From Paramecium pentaurelia (taxonomy: Eukaryota > Ciliophora > Oligohymenophorea > Peniculida > Parameciidae), in the NCBI GenBank assembly GCA_905183005.1, contig CAJJDO010000008.1:891978-955977 (forward strand): 64,000 bases of DNA, read 5' to 3'. How positions within the stretch are numbered: position 1 is the first letter of the stretch; each line of letters starts with the position of its first letter. Both the position numbers and the translations under genes were made by a program. The notes under the pieces were generated by a model. It had not been told where the DNA came from. It searched no databases and was given only the letters and a program-made list of their open reading frames with translations. Shown here piece after piece: positions 36,621 through 48,000 of this stretch.

Positions 36621-37741
36621 TCAAATATTTGGATGCATTAACTCATTCAGTTTCTCAGCTCCTTAAATGAATTTTACAATATGTTAATCTAACAAACCTT
36701 TGCTGCCTTAAATTTCTTGAGCCACTTATTTGATATTTGGTTACAATTGATGCAATAAAACTTATTGATCTTCTACATATTTAAGCTATGAAACCCAAAA
36801 ATCCTATTTTTTTTAATTAATATATATACATGAGTTCTTTGATAACTTTCTAATTCAACTTTTCTTCCTGCAAATTCCTTATCAATTCTTTCAAATTCAA
36901 CTGCTGATTAATCCTTCTTTCTTTAATTTTCAATACCTGATACTGCAAAGTGAATCTATTTTAATTGTCTAAATATATATATACCCAATCAGCTATATCT
37001 AAAAATGCTTTGGTATATTAAGGATCTTAAAAGACTTTTTAAAATTATGGATCGGCCTTCATCTCAAGTAATAAGTTTTCTTTTTCTTAACTTACTCCTT
37101 TAAATTAAAAGTTAGCTAATCTACTTTGAAAATCAGCTCCTTTATCTTAATCAAACCTGAATTTTAATTAGTGAATATTACACTTTCTTTTTAAAATCAG
37201 GCCAGTTGAATTTACTTTAGTCTTCATTGTAGATAATATGGAACAATTTTGACATGAATTAATCCATTCCTTAAGGTAATTATCCTATCTTATTCAATTC
37301 CTTTGAATCAATCTTTATAAGGTTATTTAAGAAATTACTTTTGAGCAAGTTTCTTTCATAGCACTTGAAATTGAATCTATAGCTTTTTGAATTGCAGTTA
37401 ATTCATCTTTTTTACCTTTTTTATAGGTTTCGCTTTTTTTTAGTTTTTCCTTAATATATAAATAAGTAAAACTTACTTATTCTGATTATATTTTATCAAT
37501 TAGCTATTTTACAGTACGACTAATAACTGTTTTTTTCTCAACTAGCTCTTCTGTTAATTCATCACTTTAATTAATAATCCTAAAATAGAAAATTATATGA
37601 CTTTTCAAAATCTTCAGCTTCTTTTTTTAAATATTCATCTGTTTTGAAAAGATGATCACTGAGTTAAGGAACATATGTTTGAGATAAATAATCATGGAGT
37701 ATTTTAGCTTTTGCGTCATTAGTTAATATGACTTCTTACAT
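36621..37741 (-). CDS. Coiled-coil protein, unknown
   Basis: Product of 321 residues with six introns (37580-37601, 37450-37476, 37313-37338, 37157-37181, 36956-36984, 36804-36829). All splice in frame. ATG 37741 starts MQEVILTNDAKAKILHDYL. The protein is almost entirely helical: LVEKKTVISRTVKQLIDKI, DELTAIQKAIDSISSAMKE, then FQKVFQDPQYTKAFLDIADW. The alternating long helices recall a dynein-stalk or spectrin-like arrangement, but no motif confirms this. It is divergent from the pseudokinase at 37792, with 50 bp between starts. Confidence 0.75.
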
Positions 37742-37791
37742 TAATATAATTGCAGAAAATAAATTTAATTTAATAATAAAACAAATAAAAA

Positions 37792-38952
37792 ATGGGTAAT
37801 TAATAATAAAGCGAATCTTAAAATGAGTTTCTAGAAAAGAAATTAGATCCTAATTATGGAGAGATTAGTCTATATAAAAATAAAGTCAACAATTCAATAT
37901 TAGCAAAGATTAAATAAGTGTACTCTAATGATACTACAGCAGAAGCAATAAAAGCCAGTTTAGTAAAAAGGTATATGTTGAATTTAAGTAAGATTATAAT
38001 TGAATCATAAATGCTTGGTTAAAATACTATCATTTGATAATGGAAAGATGGATGACTTATGTAGTTCGTTTACAATATTATCAATAACAGTTGAATACTT
38101 TAATGAAACATTATAAAATGACATTCATCAAAGAAAAGTTCATAAGACTATATATTCAGAACAAGAGCTATGTTATATTATCTATGAGATCTCTAGTCTA
38201 TGTCATTATATGAAAACTCTAAATTATGAAATTATTGACATCTATCCTTAGAGAATTCTAATTGATGATAAAAGATAGATTAAGTACTATGATTAGTTTC
38301 TTGATAATTCAAGACTTAGCAATTATTACTAGGTTCTCTTTAATTAAAGAGATTTAGAATACTTAGCTCCAGAATAATTAATTCTCTTAGCTGAAAAAGA
38401 TTAAAATGATATAAACGATTAAGAATTAGTAAATGTTTTTTGTCTTGGTCTTATGATAGTCAGTTTAATAAGTGGTTAAAGATGTATTGAATTTTTCAAT
38501 CAAGAAAAATTCTAATTTAAAAAAGACTATGTATGGAGACTAATTGATAAATATTGTTCAAAATATTAGTATAGTGATTACTTTAAATCCATCATTCAAT
38601 CAATGCTCAAATTACATAATGAAGGTAGACCAAATTATCAAAGTTTATTACAAATACTCCATCCATAATAAGATAGTTTTGCCACTTTTTTGAATCCAAT
38701 AGGGAAATAGGGAGGTATTAAAAATTAATAATCATAGAAATGCTTGAATCTTAAATTTAATCATCTCGCACTCAAAGTTCAGCCTCTAGATCACGTATTT
38801 TATTAAGTGATCCAGTGGATTTTAGTGAAATAGATAGAAGAATTATGTCTGCTCGACAAAAAGCATAAAATACTTTAGATTAAATAGGATTAGATCTAAA
38901 ATTGAGTAATTTTGAGACCACTTAAATTAATATTATTGAAGCAAGTTAATGA
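37792..38952 (+). CDS. Kinase-like protein lacking catalytic motifs (pseudokinase)
   Basis: Product of 371 residues; introns 37971-37992 (22 nt, AAG end) and 38715-38737 (23 nt). The second intron settles the 3' end, because it joins the kinase-like frame to the frame that stops at 38950. It begins MGNQQQSE, a likely N-myristoylation site. The fold markers are LNHKCLVKILSFDNG, an alphaE-like ELCYIIYEISSLCHYM, then a catalytic-loop position reading NYEIIDIYPQRILI (no HRD or Asn pair), and KYYDQFLDN in place of DFG. An intact APE follows (LEYLAPEQL), then VFCLGLMIVSLISGQR. The protein probably keeps a kinase fold for scaffolding or regulation. The tail is Ser/Arg-rich. Confidence 0.78.
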
Positions 38953-38992
38953 TTGTAGCAATTTATTAAATCAAATTTTATTAAAAATTATA

Positions 38993-40931
38993 ATGTAACG
39001 ATAAGAGTCATAAAAGAATCAGGAAATGATAGTTAGATTCCTTAACTTTTGTGCTATCTTAATTTAAAAGAATGTGAAGGGATACATTTAGAGATAGAGA
39101 CATAAAATTATTATGATGCATATCAGAAGATTCAAAGCTATTTTAAATGGATTTATTCAAGGTTTTTCATCAATTCTATATATTAGGATATAGGACAAGA
39201 TAAATATTGAAAGTCCCTGATGTGGCTAAGTTAAGATAAAATATTATAGAAACTGATGATGGAAGTATATATCTCAAGAATTATATTAAGCATATGGAAA
39301 TCCATAAATAAGACAAAAAAAGATAAGATTAATAAGAATGATTGAAAACTATTTATAGAATGGCCAATTTTACAAAAAACTAAAAAGAGTGAAGAGTTCT
39401 TAGAAATAATTCGTTCCTAATCAATATTTGGATAATGAATTTGTTAGTTAAGACTAAAAATTCTAATAAAATTATTACAAAAAAGCTTAAAAACAACCAC
39501 TTTAATAAAACTAAGTTGAGCATCAATATTATGATTAACTAATACAAAATGAATATTCAGAATAACCATAACAATATTATTAAGAGTATATGCAATAGAA
39601 TTCTTAAATTCATGATAAAAGCCATTCCAATTCTAATTTATCAGGATAATATCATCAATCATAAAGATTTGATTATTAATAAGATGAAAGACCAATTAGA
39701 ACAAAAAATTAAACTAATTTTTCAATTCAAGATAGGACAACACCTGAAAGAAATTCATATGATGGTGATAGACCAATATGTGGAAAGGGTAAATATACTT
39801 ATGAAGAAGATGATCGACCAATAAATGCAAAAAATAATGCTAATATTTATAATAATTATGAAGATGAAAGACCTATTGCTTCAAAAAAAGCTAATAATTA
39901 TTATGAAGATGATAGATCTATAGCTGCAAAAAACATAAATGCATATAATTAATATCAGGATGAAAGACCAATCAAAAAAGGAAAAGATATTTATTAATAA
40001 GAATAAGAATAATATGTAGATAATGATAGACCAATTGCAAGTACAGGAAAATATCAATAATTTGAGGATGAAAGACCATTAGGTGGTAAAGGATAATATG
40101 ATATACCTCCAGATGAACTACCTATTAGTGGAAAGGGTACTTATGGTAATTTTGAAGATGAAGAAGCACCTCCAAAGAAATAAAAGCCACCTCCCAGAAA
40201 AAAGAATGAATAAAAAAAGGAGAATAAATAAATTGAGGAGAGATAACAAAATATTTATGACAATTAAAATGAAAATGAACCACCTTTAGGAAAAATGTAA
40301 AACGAAGATTTTAATGATCAAGAAAAACCAAAACCTAAGAAGAAAGATCCTAAACTATTAGAAAATCTTAAAAAAAGAACAAAATATGATCCAAGAAAAG
40401 CAATATAAGAAGCTAAGAAAAAATAAGAAGAATAATAATAAATTGAATAAATTGATGTTGAAGATGTAGTTGAATAATAAGAGAAAGAAGCTCCTCCTTA
40501 ACAATAACAGTAGGTTCCTTAAAAAAAATAGGTTTTATCATAAAAAAATCTTTAAGAAAGGTAATAATCACCTAAACCAAATAAACTTAATTTGAGTGCG
40601 ACTCCAGAAAAATAAGCACCTTCAATTGAATAAGTTGGAGAATGCTCACCTAAAGATGATGCTTCTGATCAAAAGCCAAAGAATTTTTTAAAAAGAAAAT
40701 CTAAATAAATTCCATTAAAAAATCCAAAAGTAGATCCTAAAACCGTTAAATCAAAAGTAAAAAATTGTTGGAATGCTGGAAATACAATGGATGATCCAGA
40801 GTTTGATTGCAATGAGGATATACCTTAAAGTCCTAAAGCTTATATAAATAATAAATCTCCTTCTAGAAGGTTTGAATAAAAGGGATCAGACTAACAATTA
40901 AATTATTAATAATAATAATAATAATAATTAT

Positions 40932-40982
<51 letters not shown>

Positions 40983-41379
40983 TAATATAATAATAATAGA
41001 TTTAATAAAATAAATCATAGGGCCCATTACATGTGTAAGTGTAATTAGTTCAAGAGAATTTATCATAATATTAAATAAATCCTAGCCATTAAGCTAATCA
41101 TTTATAATAGTAGAAAAAGTAATCTATTCAACTTGATGAATTGGAAAGGGCTTATTATTCAAAGTACACCTAAAAATTAGAAAGTATTTGAAATTGATTA
41201 ATAATTTAGCGACTAAAATGAATCTTAAAGTGTTGGATCAAGAAAGATAATAAAATTCAAGAGGAGTTCCAATAATTACAACTAAATCCAGATTTTTTAC
41301 TTCATTCAGAGTTAATGATTTTGAAAGACTCTTAGCCTAGTTAGAGGATTAATATAATAAATTGCAAATATCAAAATGA
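38993..41379 (+). CDS. IQ-motif protein with DERPI repeats and a poly-Gln tract
   Basis: Product of 769 residues; introns 39162-39186 (GTT start), 39265-39290 (AAG end) and 41184-41209. It begins 40 bp after the pseudokinase stop, at ATG 38993. Residues 15-70 hold IQ-type calmodulin or light-chain sites: AILIQKNVKGYIQRQRHK and ILNGFIQGYRTRQ. Residues about 220-380 hold nine copies of a repeat built on D/E-D-E-R-P-I followed by a lysine/glycine pair (for example NYEDERPIASKK, EDDRPINAKN, EDERPLGGKG). Then come Pro/Lys-rich linkers, a Gln tract encoded by pure TAA, and a conserved-looking C-terminus (RGVPIITTKSRFFTSFRVND). Probably cytoskeletal; I do not know an orthologue. Confidence 0.85.
39675..40146 (+). 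repeat. Nine DERPI-type protein repeats
   Basis: Within the IQ gene, about 470 bp encode nine degenerate units of 15-25 residues centred on [DE]-[DE]-R-P-I, usually preceded by Tyr/Phe-Glu and followed by a Lys and Gly. One unit has S for P (DRSI), one has L for I (ERPL) and the last reads DELPI. DNA-level identity between units is modest, so this is an old, selected repeat rather than a recent expansion. Confidence 0.85.
40906..40999 (+). repeat. (TAA)n microsatellite coding for poly-Gln
   Basis: Nearly pure TAA repeats with one TTA-TTA interruption, in frame with the IQ gene, coding Gln(6)-Leu-Leu-Gln(about 17) and a short continuation. In the standard code this would be a string of stops. 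Length variation between strains is likely. Confidence 0.92.
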
Positions 41380-41415
41380 TAAATAAATTATTATTAACTG
41401 TTATATTAAATTTGA

Positions 41416-44293
41416 ATGGAATAAGAAATAATAGACTGGGCTAATACATTCGAAAACACAAAGAGTATCGATGATCTAAAAACAGGTACTTTTTGATAAA
41501 AATCCAAGGTGTTGCATTATGTTAGATAATATCAAAAGAATTATTTTAAGACAAAAGATAATGTGAATTAAAGATAAGAGTAATAAATTGTACAAAACAA
41601 GACTATCAAAGTTGTATAAGGAATTTAACATTTGCATTATCTTTGCTAGAGGAAAGTCAATAGATATAAGTGAAACATTTAACAGGATAAATGCTTTACC
41701 AAAATCCATTAAAGATTTTTTAGATTCTACAATAATTTTATAGATCAAAGTCTGTATCATCGGTTTCATCAAAACCTCCTAAAGCACCTTAAAAATAAGA
41801 TGAGCCTTTATTTTATGTTGATGAAAACTTAGTTTAACCTAATCAATCTATCTAGAACACATCTAATGAAGAAATAATTGCAAATAAATATAAAATGATT
41901 AAACCAAATAGCCCATATTAAGAGACCAATAACAATCAATAAAGATCACAAACTCATTAAACTGAATATGCTGAAAACTCAAATCGATCAAAGCCATAAA
42001 ATTAATCTAATGATTCAATTAGTAATCTGACACCTATTAAATCTAATAAAGAATCATACAATTAGAAATTAAAGCATGAATTATAAGTTTTAGAGAATCA
42101 AATAGCAAAAGAATAATAAAATCTATTATTAAAAAACAATAGAGAAAACAAATCAAAACATATTTAAGAAAGCTAGAGCTAACATGAAGTATTAAATTAA
42201 GATTAAAATTGTAATTATTAATAAGAGCATTAAAATTTAATCAATAGCGAATAAAAATAATAATTAATAGAATGGCTTAAATAAATTCGATTAATTAAAT
42301 CAAATGCATAAGGCTTAGAAAATAAACTGCCTAAAATTTGTAAAAATGGAGTTATTTTTTTTGATTTAATTAATAGACTTACTGGTAGAGATGAAGTTTT
42401 AAAAGGAGCATTAAGAAACCCAAAAAGTCTCAGAGAAATCAGACATAATTATAGAAGAGTACTTGAATATCTGAAGTAACTTGAAAGAATGAGTTACACA
42501 TATTTAAATTCAGAATAATCGTTAATTGATGGAGATGAAGGAGTATTTTGGGGTTTGATGCATGATATTAAAGTTTATTACACAAATTGTGGAAATGTCG
42601 CAATAACTAATTGTTCTTAATCAGTAGATACATCATTGAGATAAACTTAAAAATAATAGTAATGTTAAAAAAATACTTAGTCTTTTTAATAAAATTCTTA
42701 ATCTAAATTACAATAACAAATAACACTTTCTTAAAAAAAATAATTACATAAACAATCATTTGCAGATGCATAATTAGAAATAACAATAGATTAACCATAA
42801 TAATCAAAATCTGTTAAACCAAGTACTGCAAATAGATCGCCTGTTGGACCTTATTCAAGAATTCATAATATGAAATAAGAATATGATAGTGTTAATAGAT
42901 CTTTGAATTCATTAATGAAAAAATCAAATATTGGTTCTTAAAGTGGCACTCCTGTCAATTAATCCTTACAACATTCTAGGAATTTCAGCAGCTCAAAATA
43001 ATAAGAAAAAGCAAGATCTACTTCCATAAGCAAAAATTGTGTTACTCGAGAAATGGAGTTGTATGTTTAAACTTATTTTAAATAAAAGGCCTTGTATAAT
43101 AATGATAAGTAAATTAATAATTTTATTTAGTTTGTTTACAGATCCAATTCGTAATGGAAATTATATTCTATAATTATTAGAATAGGCAGTTACAAAAAAC
43201 AACTTTAAGTCAATATTAGAAGTTGAATTTAATGTTGATTCAGCATTATAGGCTATAAAAGCTATTGTAGATGCTGGAAATTTACCTGCATGGATAGGAA
43301 AAATAAATAAATCAAGTATAATGTAGTTAGATAAATCTGCTATGGGTTTATATTGGTGGCTATTAAAATAATAAACTAAAAAAATTGAACCTAACACTAA
43401 TTAATTCACATTACCCTACAGATAGGAAGAGATTGATTAATTGAAAATTGTAACCTTACATTTTGCGAGAGAATATACATCTACCATATAGAATTTTAAT
43501 GATCTAATTTTTTAATGTTAAACTGGAATCTTGTTATGTTAAATTGAAAATGAAATATTTTAATAGAAAATTACTCCCATTTATACAAAACCTATTGGAG
43601 AAAAATAATGTATAGCAAATATTAGAAAGGCTTTGGACTATTTAAAAGGAAAACCAATTGGTTAAAGGTTTGTTTGGTCTGAAAAATTAATATATGAAGG
43701 AGATTAATTAATAATTCTGGGTTTATTTGAAGATTTAAGGAGGTATTTTGATGGACTACCTTAAAGGTAGGGGGATTCATATTTTGAAGATGGCCCTTAT
43801 CTAAAAAAATCAATTGTTTAAAGTAAAGGAAATTCTAAAATTGGGAATTTAATTTAATAAGAACCTTATTCTCTTATTTAAAAAGAAAGCAGCTTTGTTT
43901 AACCATAATAAGTCAACAAAAAGCTGATTTTTGATGATCCTCCTTAATTTGAATGGCTCAATAACTTTGGGTTTAAGATAAATTGGAATAATGATGTTTT
44001 GGAAGAATTCAAAGATGGGTAATAATTATAAATAATGCAATAGTATTATTATTTGCACAATAGTATAAAAGCTTGAAAATATCTAATTTAAAGGATTATA
44101 ATAAAAACCGAATACTAATGCAGGTTGCTTGGTAAATATTAGAAAGGCTTTCAATGTATTGAAAGAAAAAATAGATATGCCTTTAGAGTTAGTTATAGAA
44201 TAAGAAAAGCTGCTGAAAGGAGATAAGAAATACATTATAAAACTACTCACTGTTTTAAAAAATATTTACAAAAATAAATTAAAAATTAAATGA
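41416..44293 (+). CDS. Protein with four or five calponin-homology-like domains
   Basis: Product of 933 residues, introns 41486-41508, 43109-43130 and 44063-44093. CH domains bind actin or microtubules. CH-like blocks are seen at: residues 1-110 (EIIDWANTFENT, then LKTGVALCQIISKEL); about 275-390 (LIEWLKQIRLIKSNAQ, KNGVIFFDLINRLTG, RRVLEYLKQL); about 560-640 (DPIRNGNYILQLLEQA, more doubtful); about 660-770 (FQCQTGILLCQIENEI, ANIRKALDYLKGK); and the C-terminus (FEWLNNFGFKINWN, VNIRKAFNVLKEK). Ser/Asn/Gln-rich linkers separate them. It follows the IQ gene by 36 bp on the same strand. Several CH domains in tandem suggest a fimbrin-like crosslinker, but these blocks are divergent. Confidence 0.8.
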
Positions 44294-44354
44294 AATTTTC
44301 TTTATTTATAAACAATTAACTGAAATATAAATTTCATATAATTTCTTTAAGTAA

Positions 44355-44969
44355 ATGGATATTAACAAAGTCTTGGAATTAGAAAATGAAAATGTTTTGT
44401 TGCGTTCAGAATTAAGATCATTATATGAAGAACTTGATTAGTACAAAATGTTTTTTTTATTTAGAAAATCTACTGATTAGAAATAAATTGAAGAGAATAA
44501 TTGCTTAAGATAAGAAATTCTATAACTTAATTAAAGACTTTAGTAATCAGAATCTTAAAAATAGGTAATAACACTCAAATTGATAGATCAATAAGAACTT
44601 AATATTAAATTAAGTAAAACTATCATCAATTTGTAATAAAATATTAATGAAACATAATAAGATGATTTATAAAATATCAACTAATATAATATTTCAAACA
44701 ATTAGAATAATAACTACATGTAGTAATTATAAGTTTTAAGATAAAGATACTAAAATAAAAATGAATTAGATAGTTAATAAAAAGATTAAGAAATATAAAA
44801 ATTATATGTCTAGTTATCTGAATTATAAAAAATAAATAATAACAATAGATTATCTAGACCTTTGAATAAAGAAAACATGATCAAATCTTAATATAGGCCA
44901 AGAGGTATATCTGAAAATAAGTTTAATAATTTTGAAACAAATTTTACAGAATCAAGAATATTTCGTTGA
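44355..44969 (+). CDS. Short coiled-coil protein
   Basis: ATG 44355 (MDINKVLELENENVLLR) to TGA 44967. It gives 204 residues, or 196 if a 24-nt GTA...TAG intron at 44437-44460 is removed; both keep the frame, and the spliced form avoids an odd MFFLFR insertion. Almost all coiled coil with Gln and Asn-rich turns; the tail is basic (YRPRGISENKFNN). No family recognised. It lies 61 bp after the CH-domain gene and converges with the large minus-strand gene. Confidence 0.68.
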
Positions 44970-45017
44970 TTAATTTTATTTATTTTATTGCTTATTCTAT
45001 TTAAATATAGATAATTT

Positions 45018-48000
45018 TCATTTCAAATGATATTTATCCATTAATTGTTTTAAATTAGTTAAGTAGGTGTTCATCATTGCTAACTGATCTTGTTTTTCAT
45101 TTATTAAATTTTTGAGCCACTAAATTTATTAATTTCTAGCTTCTAATAATAGTCTGGCATCTTCTTAATCCTAATCTTTTCTAAGTTTAATAGAAACTTT
45201 TGGTTCTGTAAATTAGTATATTTATTATTAAGTTAAAAAAGGAGCTTTTGATAACAATTCCTTCACCTACTATATAACTTATCCTTGAGGACTTGTGCTA
45301 TTTTAGTATGACTTTAGTTCAGCTTCATATTGCTAACATAATTATAGTTGATTGCTATATTAAACAGCTTAAGAATCCAAAAGTAATTTGAAATACATGA
45401 CTAAGTTTTCTACATCCATATTTTTATCTACATCTTTTTTTTTTCCTTATATTTTTGCTTCTGATATTACTTAAAGCATTTATTATTTTAAAACAGTTAT
45501 TCTAGTTAAAATTTATTCAATTCGAAATCTAAAGTTGATATAATCTCCTCGATATTATTAAAGTTTCTGTAATATTAATTATTCATCATCTTCTTCTCTT
45601 ATTGTCAGACTCTTATTTTCCTTTTGGAATAGTTTAATTTAATCAAGAACAGTGGCAATATTTAATTAATCTTTTTTGATCTTCTTTTTTAAGAACACAC
45701 TTACAATTTAAGTTAGTAATTCGGTTAATTCTTCACCTAAACCATGTGAGTTCTTTTTCATATTTTCTATCTCTTCTGTTTATTGTTCAATTATAAATTG
45801 ATATTCTTAAATTTTCATGTTTTCATGATCATTACTAACATTCTTTGACTTATTATTTTATTATTTCTCCTTTTCTTTTTAATAGGGTTGTTACTTTTAA
45901 TTATCAAGCAATTATTTTAATTCTTGAATTTATTATTCCTTTTATTTAATGATAAATTGAGACTACTTAAATTACCCTTCTAATTCATCTAACCTTGATT
46001 TTAATTCAAAAGAATCTGAATTTATTGAATTACCCACTAAAGCATCACTTCTTAATTTATTATATTACTTTTCTAGATTTCTATTTTTATCTTAAAGTTC
46101 ATTAATTTACAATTTTAATTAATCAATTTAAGTGTTTTTATTTAGATTATCATTAGTTAATTTTTTGACTTAAGAAAATAATTCTCCAGATGATGTTTGT
46201 TCTGAATTCATTTCAGTCAACTCTAATTATAATTATTCATAACTATTTTTTGAATTATTTAAATCAGCCTTTAATTTTACAATTGCTCCTTCTAATGTTG
46301 TTATTTGTTATTCTTTTTTCTGAATAGTATGCTATAGTTATAAAATGTCTGATTCTTTTGATTATAAAGCATTTTAAGAAACTTAAAGTTCTCTTTCTAA
46401 GACTTTATTTTTCTTCTAAACTTAATGCATTTATTCTTACAATTCTATTTTATTAGTTGCCATTAAATTTATTTCTTTATCTTTTCCTTTATATATATCT
46501 AATTCTTATAAGGCCAATTCATATCTACTTTGATAATCATCTCTTTAATCTTCCACAAGCCTTAAGTTTTCTTCATTTTATTAAGCTCTAAAATTTAATG
46601 AATCAAATTTATTCTATAAATTGAAAAGAGCCTTTGATTTCTCATCAAAATCTATCATCTTTTCATTATACTTTTCTTCTAAATGTTAATAATCAATTCT
46701 TAATTTCATCTAACTTTACTCTAAATTTAATTGATTCCCTTTCAAAACAGATAATAATGCTTCCTAATTTTAAATTGTGGCTTCATGAGAATATACTTAT
46801 TATTTTAATTCTCCATTTTCAACCTCTATTTATTTTAATTATGCCATAGCTTACATGTCTTAGGCTCTTTTTTACATAATTTCATGATTTTCTTTTCTAA
46901 CTTATTGTAACTATGAATTTGATTCTTTTAATTAATTTGTTAAATCAATTATTTTTGTTTCATAAGTGACAATAGTTGCTAACTTTTAATCAAGTAAATC
47001 AGTTAAACTTTAAAGTTCCTTTTTTTACTTTTAATGTTGATCTGAAATTTCGTTGTAATCTAACAATTATTTTTCTAAAGAACTTAGCTTTTGACTTTAC
47101 TCCATATATCTTTATTATAAAGAGCTGTATTCAATCGATTTACTTTAGAGAGATTGCATACTGTTTAGTTCAACATCATATCTCTTTTTTAGATCATCAT
47201 ATTAATTTTACAAATCCTATGATAATCTATTGCTTTAATTATACTTTTCTTGTATTTTTATAAGTTGATTTTCTAATTAACTTATTTATTAGACTTTATC
47301 ATTTGCCTACTTTTCTTTAGCCCTTCTTAAACTTTCCTCTTCTTATACTTTATATTTCAATTCAGTTATAGTAGTTAATTATTCTTCTATCTTTGCAGTG
47401 TATGATTTAATTTCTTAATTTTAGGCTTCAATTTTAATATTCATGTTTTAGTTTTATTATTCTAATCTATCCCATTTTAATTATTGCACTTTGTTATTCT
47501 CTAAGTTAGATTCTCTTGATTAATTTTGTTATATTTCATAATCTTTAATTTACTTATTTACTTGTTCTAGTGTTAACAATTATTGTTGTAATTCTTCATT
47601 TAAGTTAGAAATTTCATTTCTCAATTTTTTATCATTTTATTATAACTTTAATATCTAAGCTTCTGCTTCTATAACCCTTTATTTCTATAAATCTCTTTCA
47701 GAAATAACCTTTGAAATTTCTGTCATGTATTCTCTCTCTCTAGAATTTAATTAATCCTCAAGATGTTTCACTTATTTGAGTGAAAGGGTGCGTTACTATT
47801 CTAGGTTATAAACTTTTTCATTCAAATTTCTAATTTATTCATTAAGACTGCTTACTTATTCTTGTCTAGAGCGTATTTATTCTTCTTTCATTTATAATTG
47901 TCTTTTTAGATTTTCTTATTCGGTTCCAAGGATTGACTTTTCATTTTACTCTGCTTCATTTGATTCCTTAACTTTGTGAATCTTTTCTTTTTACCCTAAA

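Noticed and set aside
38740..38952. Separate small gene starting at ATG 38740
   Set aside because: A 23-nt intron at 38715-38737 makes this the last exon of the pseudokinase gene.
40863..41066. Minus-strand frame with a long poly-Ile run
   Set aside because: Antisense reading of the TAA microsatellite inside the IQ gene.
46634..47263. Two plus-strand frames
   Set aside because: Antisense shadows of the 1,935-residue coiled-coil gene, which reads without a break on the minus strand.
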